The translations under genes and the position numbers were made by a program. The notes below the pieces were generated by a model. The model worked only from the letters and a program-made list of their open reading frames with translations. It was not told the origin of the DNA and made no database searches. Below are positions 21,323 through 33,300 of a DNA stretch of 64,000 bases, in pieces; the stretch's first letter is position 1; each line of letters opens with the position of its first letter. The stretch lies in NCBI GenBank assembly GCA_023634235.1, contig JAMKCF010000013.1, positions 3,410,001 through 3,474,000 of the forward strand, given 5' to 3'. The DNA comes from Pisaster brevispinus. Lineage: Eukaryota; Echinodermata; Asteroidea; Forcipulatida; Asteriidae.

Positions 21323-24300
21323 CTGTAAACAACAATAACAACAAATGTCATTCAAATCATCAACAAGATGGAAATGGACACAGTGAGCATAAATGCCGCA
21401 TATAATCCTGTAAACAACAACAGCAACAACGCAACAACAACAACAAAGCTTCCATGCTTTATCATTATCGTGCGTGTACAGTTGCCATTGCGCATTGTGC
21501 CGCCGACTGCAGCAGTACAATCGTTCCAATAATGCACCACTACATCCTGAACAAGAGTTTGTACATTAAGCTCATCAGCCAACCCCACTGGTGTTGGATG
21601 AGACTAGTGATGCCAGGCGAAATAATTAGTCGATTCAACCGAAAAAGAAAAAAAAATCGTGGGGTATAAAATGTTCGACATGAATCAGTGTATATATATA
21701 CACACATTTCTTTGTATCATGTAGGGTTTCATTGTCTCTAAATAGCTTGGACAGTCACATAAATCTCTTGAGATTTTTATTACCTCCTTTACGCCACTCT
21801 ACGCCATCAAAGACAGGAACCTTACGGGATAGCTTGCGGCTTCACATCTTCTTTTTAATAATGATCTAAAACCATGTTAATAATCTGAATCGGAAGCTTG
21901 CCTGGCACTTTCTATAAATAGTGCGGTCGTTTTTTTAATGACTGAAGCCCTCCACAGCAAGCGTTGGAAGGAACAGAATACCAACGGGTTTGATTGGAAA
22001 TAGTCGTTTGGTTTGTCTTAACGGAAACACGTTGAGCTTTAGGCATGGATTGCTCAGTCCATACTACGGCCAATGGGGTCATGATATCGCCAGTTTGCTT
22101 GATCAATCTGACGCATGTTTATCGCTGCCACAAAACAACCAACTCCCTTCAGGGAAAGAACATCATTTACAGTAAATTAAATCAAATCCTCTTACTTTTT
22201 TAACAAGCACACTAAATAATCAACATGAGAAAAGGGCGTCAAATTCGGTATACTATGTTGGACCTGAAGGGACATCGAACATTTACGTAAATATCTACGT
22301 AAAGTGTTAGTGCCCCAAATCGCAAATATTCACCTAAAAATATATGCGTACATTTTCGCGCGACACGGCCGAAATCGTAAATGTTAACGTATATAATTGC
22401 GGCAAAAATCTTGAGTACTTACGTAAATATATGTGCATGTCCTTTCAGGGCCTCCTTAGTGATCACGTTTCTTTTTAAGGAAAACAGTCGACATTTTGTC
22501 AATAAATGTTGTGCAATTCCAATTGCAGCAACTGAGAAAAGTATTAGCGATTTAGGGCCTCACAGAATGATACTCTCTCAACTTTGAGATTGTTTTTTGC
22601 CGGCAAAAATATTTGTCCAAAGGCTGGGTGCTGATAATCTTTATTATCAGTGATCTTTCAGATTAAATCCAATAATTTTTGGTTCTCTCGATATTTACCG
22701 ACCGATATTTACGTCGTTCAGGTACGCTGAATACGAGACCTTTACTGACCTCACGAACATCATACATATTTAACCCATAGGGTCTAGGGAACAAAACTGA
22801 ATTTGTAATCATGTGGCCTCCGTGATTATGTCATAATGCTCTTGACGGGCTCAACAATTATTTTTGAAAGAAAGAGAGAAAACAAATTAGGTTGCAAATT
22901 CTTAGGAAAGTTGAATATTCAGAATAAAGCGATACGTTGTATAACGATATCGTAAATGGTCCAATCAAATCACCTGCCATTATAGTCACGAACCATCGAA
23001 ATTAACGGGACAAACTGTTCGTCTAGATTTAGTGCTAAATAGAAACACTATAGAACTACAGCCACAATGACATGCTAATAAGGTACACTAAAGGGGCTCA
23101 TCTACTACGGGTTTTCCCGTAGTTTATTTGCTAACAGCATTAGTTTGTTAAGCGGGAAATCTCGTAGTTAGACAGATATTCCCAAAGGCTATGGTAAGGT
23201 GGGTGTGTGTGTGTGTGCCTTGGAGGAGGGGGTGTGTGTGCAAAAACATGCGAAGAACAATAAATACGGGGTGAATAAACACGCCCCTTTACCCACGGAA
23301 TCCGATCGATGATGTTGAACGGTGTTTCATCTCGCACGAGTGTGCGTGTGAATCACAACACGTGACTTAAAGACGCGCGAACGAGCGTGAATTGAATTTC
23401 CCGTGTTATCGCTTCATTTAAGAAATCACAGGCAATTCACCCAGCTCCAGTGTTGACCACCCGCAAACCTTCCAACACATCTAAATGCATCCTGATTATT
23501 CATTACTTAAAATTAATTAAAGTATATTCGTGAGTTGTCAGTCATGCAGTTCACAAGGTTGACTTTAGATGTGCATAAAACTGCTTATTAAAACAAATCA
23601 TCTATAGAATTGAAGAACGTGGTATTTTTTGCTGACTGCCAGACAATTTCCCCTTAAACTCGTGAATAAATTGGCCATAAATTTACTTTCATTCATTAGC
23701 CTTTATCCGTAATGGTGATGAGGCATGTGGTAATGTCGGTACACTACAGTGAATGGGTGCCGTGAAATCATGAATCACCACTCTTGTCCTTGCACAGTCG
23801 GAGCGTGAACCGAATATACAAGCCAGGTATAAAACCCAAATTTGAGGTCCCTTAAGAATCATTGCAGCATTTTAATCAACCTGCTCAACAGTGATAATTT
23901 GGAAAGATAAACCACCAACTGGGACCGGACAAAGATAAAACATGCTTGGGCATTTTCTCCGGTTCATTTTGTTGTTGATGGTACATTGCATTGTTTCTGT
24001 TTTTGTTGTTGTTGTTTAACATGGCTTTTTGTGTTATTATAAGTTTTTGTCGATTGACTGGGCATAACTGTACAAAAAAGCTTTCATGCTGTGCTGATTT
24101 AACCCAGTATAAGTATTTAAAAAGTAATCAACAACGAACAAGACACAAAAAACAAACACCGAAATATAAGTAGTTAACTCTAGATTGCATCATTTGCAGA
24201 CATGAAAATATGTACTTCCAAGTTACTACTTTATGACTTTCTACCTAGTGAAATCTTTTCGCAAGAAAAATGCACTTTTGTATCATTTTGAAGCAACGGT

Positions 24301-27300
24301 CAGCTAGCCATCGTTTTTGAACGTGTGAGTTTTTAATACAACAAGATCTGTCTGACTACCGTTTTGTTCTCGGCAGCCAGTAATGACAATATTATTGTTA
24401 ACGGGTCATTGGAACGATATTTCATACACCCTACAAATCCACACTTTCTGGAAAACTACAAAAATTAACAATAATGTATATGTTTCCTTTACGAAAAGCT
24501 GTGATTGAAATGGAGGCTGTGTATACTTGTGGTAATTGTCAAAGAACAGTATCCTCACTTGGCGTATACCAAACCTGTGAAAATGTGGGCTCAATTGATC
24601 ATCGAAGTTGCAAGAAAATAATGAAAGAAGAAGACCCCCCAAACAAAACAACCTTAGTGTTGCATAGAATTGTGTGCTTTCAAATGCATGAGAAAGGCCT
24701 CATATGCGTGAAGCCTTTCCCAGATTCAAATTTATTTTTTTGCGAAAAAAACCACCTCTTTCTCCAAAACTACATTACTTCAAAGGGTGTCGTTTCTAAC
24801 AATGTTTTTATAATATCAAAAGCTCTCCAGTGCTCTTTATCAAGTTATTTTTTTTTTATGGTCATTAACTTTTGGAGTATTTACCAAAGGTATATACCAT
24901 CCCGTTGAACAGAATGGTTGATCATTGTGAATTGACTCACCAATAACAGGTACGTGACTCGATGGTGGCATCGATTCAGCAATCAAAAGCAGAAACACCG
25001 TCAATGACAGCAACACAGTGATGCCGAGGCTGACCTGTGAGTTGCCAAAACAAAATAAATAAATAAATAAATAAATAAAATAAATAAATAACCAAAAACC
25101 AAAACCACCCAATTTAGGGAGCTGTTTACCTGAATTGACTATGATTAAAATGAGGTGAATATTATTATTTTGTGGTGCACTCATTGATCAATAGATAGAG
25201 TCCTCGTGAAAGTCGGCAATTGAAAAATTACAAGTCTCAAACCTACCTTAAAAGCAGTGTACAGTATTTGTTTATCTCATACTCTTTCATAGCGAAATTT
25301 GGAACGTGACTTCATCAAACATAAAAAACAAATGGGGTTTTACAATAAAAACAGTCACAGTAAACAAGGTCAAATACAGAACTGTTTTGATTGAATATCA
25401 TCAACAATCAGGGATACTTAAAAATCTCCTTACAAAAAGGTATCCAGACTATGCATCATTCGAAAAACTAAATTTGACAAAAATTGCACTATTGAAAAAA
25501 TGACTGCATCACACAACTGAATTGACATAATGGAGAAATATATACATTACTGAATTTCCAGGAACCGTGTGAATGAGTTTTTCATGTAAAAGAAATTTCA
25601 AAAGGGTCTTTATACTATGTTCAAACACACTAGAGATCATCATTGAGTATATTTATGGCGAAATCTTCCGCCAATGTTTAATTGACCCAACATTATTTAA
25701 CTGCTGATTTGGGTGCAAGTTCTACATTGTTCGCTTAAGCTCATTTCTCAGTCATGTAATTCGGATAAAGATCATGGCTTCTTCTTTTTCTTTGTAGACG
25801 AGAGAGAAAAAAAGAAAAGCTACCTTTTCCCCTGAGTCGGCTGGAAGCACAAACCCAAGAACAGTAATCCCTGACACCAGGACGCACGGCATGACGAGAT
25901 TGAAGACGTAGTACATGGATCGACGTTTGAAGTGCACGGTATATCTGATGTCTCGGTAAGTCAAATCTGGTGCATCGGGATAATTATTAGTCAGCGCTTC
26001 CACTTCTAGGTCTAGCATGTCCCACTCACCATCGCTGGTAAACACAGACTTATCCCCTGCATAAGTGAGAACCAATTAAACAAATGACAGATAACAAAAA
26101 CCCAATAATGCAAGGTGGATCTGTCAATGAGCTGTAAAGGTATTATACACGATTGACGGGTAAAAAACACCATTGTTTAATTTTAGTCTGAAAGCTTACT
26201 GATCATGAAGTTCATACTAGAACTTTTTTTTTCCCCCTGTGAAACATTGCCCTTTAAAAGGAAGTCATATATAAACCCTTAAAAAACACAGCCGCTAATT
26301 TCGGTTGTTACAACCAAAATTACAAACAGTGTGTTTACATGAAAACTGTGCAAGTTTTCCCACTATTTTCTGCTGATTCACACAGCGGATTGGGCCCACA
26401 TTTTCCCAGGTTTGTTATTTCATGTATACGGTTGATCACACAATACATGACAACTGTCCTGCCCAATACCTTTAAACGGGCACATTGTTAAGCATTCAAC
26501 GATTTATTGATACCTTTTTTTTTTACGGAGTTCGATATTTTTTCGATAAAAATACAACAGAGAGTGAATCATAACCTATTGCTTTTAATATATGGTGTAA
26601 AAATCGAACATATTCTACACTCAATGCAATACCATGATTTTTTTTAGGTTTAAAATTCGACTCATATTTACACAAAAAGTGCCCTGCAAAAACCGGGGTG
26701 TCAAAGTTGACACGATGGGCGTTGACATTTATAGATACTAAAAAACGATTCAAAATTTACAATATAGGGTGTTAAATGCCAACACAATTAAATTTGTGTT
26801 ATTTTAAGGGTGTTAACTTTGATTCTCTCTTGGGGTATCTTTATGTGACAACACCCACGGTGTCAATTTTAACACCCAAGTTTTTGCAGTGTAGTTAAAA
26901 GAACTAAAATGGCATAGTTACATAAAAAGGATAACTGTCAGTTTGTAAATTAAAGAAAACAGAAAATTGTGAGGCGATAAAATCCGTAAAAAAGAAGAAT
27001 TAAAAAAACATCATGAATAAAAAAATAAAATAAAATAAAAATAAAATAAACTTCAAGAATAAGTAAAATCGTGTTTTTGATTAGTACGAGCAATGCATTT
27101 TCCTTTTGACTGTCGGCAACAGCTTCCCTGGCGATGAGAAGTGTAATTTGATTATTGAGCTCGCAGAGTTTTAAATACCATTAAATCAGCGATTTACTGG
27201 CATGATGATTCATGGAGTTTGATGAAATACAACGGAAATTATTCGATGAGCTACTTAGAATTTATGGTTTTAAATTTACGAATTAGGGACCGAGCGTGTA

Positions 27301-30300
27301 ATACAGTCCATATTTTACGCGACATTTCAGTTCAATTCAATTCAAAATTTCCATTCATTTATAATCGACTACTTAGAATTTATGGTTTTAAATTTATGGT
27401 CTTAAATTTACGAAGTAGGGACCGAGCGTGTAATACAGTCCATATTTTACGCGACATTTCAGTTCAATTCAATTCAAATTTTCCATTCATTTAGGTTTGT
27501 CATTCCGCTCAAAATTACACAACAGTAGTTAAAAAAACGAAAAAAAAGAAGTATATTTACAAGTAACAAAGTTGTAAAATCCGTAAATTCTAAGCAAACA
27601 AACTAAAATTTAAAATCAATTAAAACAAATTTCAACTTTAAGAATATGTAAAATTATGTCTTTGACTATAGTGCGAACAACGCGTTGTTGTCCTTTTGGC
27701 TGTCGGCAACAGCTACCCTGCAGAGTAAAATGTTTAATATGACACCATTCAGCTCGCATCCAAAATCATAACTATCGTTTATTGATTAGTTCAACAATAA
27801 TCATGAATTCAAAGATTGTGTTTATCCGAACCTTCGCCAGTTAGATTGACCTCAGATACGTCATGTTGCCACGGGCCAAATTTGAGTGAACAGCTTTGCT
27901 TATCAAATGGAAACTGCGTCACGTCGATATTACAATGTGACTTGAAGATGACGGGCGCTGCCCAGTTGACTGTACCATCGTAGTAAACTATACAAACTTT
28001 GTTACTGAGGAAAGCAACATAGTTATCGGCAGCACTGCAAGAAATGAAACAAAAGTTTAGCATTTCTTCATAATTCTTCATAAGAAAGTATTGTTTGGAT
28101 TGTCGTATACCTGTTTATGTGTGTTGTGTTGTGTTATCAGTTTAAGAGAGAGAGAGACTGTTGCTAGGGTCGAAATGTCAGGCCATTCACTATTTTCGGC
28201 ATTAGGTTATTTTAGTTAGTAGGGGGCCTAAGAAGTTTACAACAGCTAATTCTATTTTTTCTCATTCTGAGAAACAAATTCACTTATTAATTAGGGTGAG
28301 AGGTTCGTAGTTCCCGTGTACTTAATCCAGAGGTCCGAAACATGAGTCCCACACTGTAGTGTGAGGTTTTTAGGGTCTTTTTTTTTACGAAATAGATTTG
28401 AAAGGTTGAAGCTCCAATAATTAAATAGATTCCGTGGAGGAAATTACAGTCACTGACACACTTTATGTTATAATGAGTTACAAGTGGTTGACAAAATAAG
28501 AAAGCAATGTGTACACAAATGCAACTGATGTTAAAGTCATCAAAAGTTGGCTCGTATATTTCATGGAATGGTAAAGCTACACTTTGTATCCTTGACGCTG
28601 TAACGGAATAGGCGCCAACTGTATTTCCCAAAACCACTTACAACAGGACAAACGTGCGATCAACCAAGGATTATGAATAACGACAGGAAAACGCAGTCAT
28701 TAATTTTTCAAACCCAACCGCTTATTCATTCTCATATGGCAGGGTACTTTCCTGCAGCTAGATCTAATGTCATGACGTTATTGCGCATGTCAGTAATAAT
28801 ACGAGCAGATCAAGGTCGGGTGCACTTTGAAATTGAAGACCTTACCGAGTGGGAAAGAAAAATTAACATTCACCGCTTGATTGTGAAAATGCTCCCAAGT
28901 ATGCATTGGCCTGTTTTTGCATTCTTGTCTTCCATACAACTAGTGTTAAAGGTAAGGTCACACTGTGATAATGACCTTGAAAAAATGTGTGTTATCTTCA
29001 TCCAAAAGTCTTTTAAATTTTGTTATAAAGATGATAATGGTAGTATTAAGCGTCCTGCGAAATATTATTTGGTCTGCAATGCCATCCACGTTGTTTAGAA
29101 ATCAATACTATATATGTTGAAAAATTCGAATCTCTAAAGATCATCTTGTGGAGACTTTAGGAGATTCAAATTTCCCTGGTGTATATTTGAGAACGCTAAG
29201 GCAAGTGAGAATTGCTGTTGGTACCCACTGACACCCCACTATAACCCGGATGGATTCAACACTCTTGATTCAAATACTGTGACAGTTGTGTTGCTGTTTT
29301 CTCAACACATGTAGACGTTATAATATTCAACTGAGTTCACGGAACACTTTTATTGAGTATATCTTTCTTTGTTAATTTGGCTTATAATTAGCATTATGTT
29401 GATAACCCCAACACCCCCAACCCCCCAAACCACAAAACAAACAAAGAAACAAATAATTTATGAACCCACCTTTAAGCTTGCACTTCAGCAATGATGGCCC
29501 CATAATATGAATATTTTTGATCAATGTCGGTGGGTGTACAATGTTAAGAGATATTGTGACATTTGAAACAGCAGTGACATTTAAACCAAGTACACAAACA
29601 AACAACTTGACTCACCAGTTGTACAATGTAATGTCAGGTTTCCATAAGAGATCAGAGTTAACTTTGAGTTTGGTAACATTTCCCCAATCCTCTGGTTTCC
29701 ATCGAAGAAATTCATCCGTCCAAATCTGGATGAAAACACAGCAATTTTAGGTGCACTCATTTTTGCAAGCGGAAAAAAAAAGAAAAAAAAGAGGGAGATG
29801 GAGAGAAACATTGTCAAGTAAAAACATTTGTTTTTATATTGAGGAGGAAACGCTCAATTTTTAAAAGGATACACAAGTCCCATTGTTAGGTCTTTTGGTC
29901 TTTAAAAAAACAAAACAATTTAGATTTGGAAGGTTCAAGCTCCATTGATAAGGGCCTATAAAGATGCACCCAGATACTTAAACAGATCCCGCGGAGGAAA
30001 TCATACTCTCTGACACACTTTGTTGTAACGAGTAACAAGTGGTTGACAAAATAAGACAGAAATGTTTTTAAAATGCAAACATAAAAAACAAAAAAGTCAA
30101 CTTACAAATGTGAACCACATGTTTGTTGTCAACGTCTGCTTCCTTTCATCCTGAAATGAACACAAAGATTTGCGATGTTATTTTAGGATTAAGTGTTGAC
30201 AATCCGTTCCTTAAAACCCTCTGTGACACAATCGCTCACTTATTGAGTAACAGTTTTTAATTAAAAAGTAATTAGTCCGCCATTTTTTCTACTCAAAAAA

Positions 30301-33300
30301 CCTTTAAAAATTCAAAGTTCTACAACTGCACCTAGCCAAATAGCATGCCAAATGTCTTATCACTACCCGGGGTTTGTTTTTAACTAACACAATCCAACAT
30401 TGACCCGCTCTCCAGGAATTCCCATAGGAATTGTACAGCAATTACTCAGCCTTGTTAAGTTGTGTAAACAAAGGGCGTTAGTCAAAGAAATTGTTGATTG
30501 AGCAGAAAGAGACATCGGGCTCATCTCAAAATACAATTTTGCTTGAATTGATTTTATTTAGTCAAAAGAGTCTATATCCAATGCTTTGGCTGATTTAAAA
30601 GTGATTGGGTGATTTAAAAGTGGTTTGGTACTTCACAGAAATGTATTACACGCTAAGATCAAACTGTTACTCAACAAATAAGGCATGGTGAAATGGTGTG
30701 ATTTTTTTGATGGTGTCACGCAGAGTTAAAACGCTAAATACTGATATTAAAGAATGCATGTCTTAAACGAATGACCCCCATACCCCCTAAACCAAATCAG
30801 CAACAACAACAACAACAACAGCAACACAGACACCCCCGCAACAAGTACACCACACACAGTCCTCTTTCCAGTATAGGTATTTATCCTCAACGCAGTAAGG
30901 TATACTTGCATGCGTAACTCTACCAAATTAAGGGTTACTATGCCAAACCAAGAGTTTACTGTACAAAATCAAGAAGTTATTTTACCATATCATAAAGTTG
31001 TTTTACCAAATCAAGAGTTACAACAAAATCAAGAAGTTACTATATACCATATAAAGAGTTACTACACCAAATCAAGAATTACTATACCAAATCAAGAGTT
31101 ACTTTAAAAATCAAGAGTTACTTTAAAAATCAAGAGTTACTATACCTATACAAGAGGTACTGTACCAAATCAAGAAGTTATTTTACCACATCAAGAAGTT
31201 GTTTTACCATATCAAGAAGTTATTTTTCCCATATCAACATGTTTCTATTATCATATCAAGAGATTATTGAACCTTATCACAAAGTTACTTTACCATATCA
31301 AGAACTTGTGAGACAAACAAGAGCATCTTTACATCCACGACGGTAGATACGTTGTAAACAGGTCGAATATTGGGGTTGTAGGCCTCTTCCACGAAGAACT
31401 TGTTGTAAAGTTTCTTGCTTTGAAGAGACCCGCTGGCACCTTGGGAAGAAATAGATTTTGAATTAACTCGGTAAAGGTGGAACACCCAAACACAAAAACC
31501 ATGCTTCCATCACCGATACAAAAAAAATAAAAAAAAAACTATTGAAAAATGACAAGACATAAACAGTTCTCATTCTGGCTATTTCTGTTCAACTATCCAG
31601 ATTCCACAAATGCTACCATAGGCGTACAACTTACAGGGGCGGGGCATAGTGTTAGCCAGAGGGGGTGTCTGCCATGGGTGTCTTTTGGACACCCTGTTTT
31701 AAATGTGGACACCCTGTATTATCTGTCAATTACGTGTAAATTGTATTAAGAGCAAATTTTGACGCCTAGTTTCTTGCCAGCAAATTTGGACACCCTTGCG
31801 CCAAATCCTGGCTAAAGCTTTTGGGCGGAGGTGCAATTGCCCCCAAATTCAGGCAAAACAGTTGGGAAAATTTTGGCACAGCAGGAAGAAAAAAAAATTG
31901 GACAGAGAAAGTCAAAACGCTTTTCAACTGGCATAAGAAATTGGTACAGGCAAATCAACCCCTCCCTCTTGACCAATGAGTCCCCATACCCATGGATACT
32001 AAATGAACTAAACTATCATTTGGAAAGATTCCTTTTCATTGAAAAACTTTCTTCAATTATTGCTCCCACATAATGGTGTGAAAACTCTTCACATTGACGC
32101 TGTTGTTTGATGCCAGTTTCCACTTAAGTCTTCCGTAATATTTCATCATGGCATACAGCAAGGCATCTCTCACAATATTATTTCGCAGCGGCACACTTTT
32201 CATTTTCATTTACACTAATTGACGCACACCAAGCCAAAGGCCACGTGCAAACCTAATGGCTTCCACATTGGCTATGGCTGGTACGCCAAAAAGTCCTATT
32301 CTTTAACGTTGTCGTTGCAGCCAACGGCCATAGCCTTAGCCGAAGTCGCTTGACTCAGAAGCGCCACTACTGGTGTCCGTTGTGCTGTCTACTTTTGTCA
32401 CATAATATGTTCACAGTGCAAGGAGACGTATGTTATTTCATATATAGTATAAAATCAGTTCATTATGCAACTATAATACAGGTTTTGTTGAACAATCTCC
32501 TAATATCTTTCAGACCTGAAGGTAATCCATCAATCGTAAAAGACGCCCTCGTTCGGTCTCATCATGGCCTCAGGATGATCACTAATCCTTAATGCACGAT
32601 TTCAAACTCCACTGATACTGACTTTTTCTGAAGTTTTTTTGGTTCTTCTTCTGAAACCCCGTCCATGTGGTTGAATTTATCCTTACGCTGATCGCAACAC
32701 TCCAAAGCACTTCCGGGTCAGATTTGACCCGGATCCGGGCCAGTACAGTGGCTTGACCCCTTCCTGGGTCAGTATAACCCGGAACCCGTGTCAAAATAAC
32801 CCGGAACCCGTGTCAAAATGACCCGGAACCCGTGTCAAAATGACCCGGAACCCTTGTCAAAATGACCCGATAGTTTTTTTTAGACTGTACTGTCAGGAAA
32901 CGCAGGAAAATACCATTTGAAGACGCCCTAAACCACCACAGCTTGTTTCGATAGCTGCATTCCAAATTAATTACGAACGTGCACAAATACCCTGACCAGA
33001 ACCGAGATTTCCCAGTTTAATGAAAATTTCACAGGTTGGTTAGGGGATAGTGTGTATGATTGAAAACTAGAGAAATGACACGAATGTACTCTTCCAAATA
33101 AACCAACGATGTAAAACACCTTTTATGAATTTCGAATGAGCTTTCTTATGCTAATTGTTTTGATATAAAATTATATCAGCATATTCACCCAGGAGGGAAG
33201 TATAGATGCCACTCCCAAGCCTGGATTTACAGCCTTGTTGGGCCGGCCAATTGCAAATTAATTGCGGTCGCGTTCTGCACCCCAGGTGTGGAGAGTTTTT

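Noticed and set aside
24474..24908. 144-codon plus frame with several cysteines
   Set aside because: It overlaps a dispersed repeat also present at 43080-43430 and lies antisense in a receptor intron.
28673..29098. 141-codon plus-strand frame inside receptor intron 4
   Set aside because: No recognisable domain or splice context, and it lies antisense to the receptor. A chance frame or repeat remnant is likelier.
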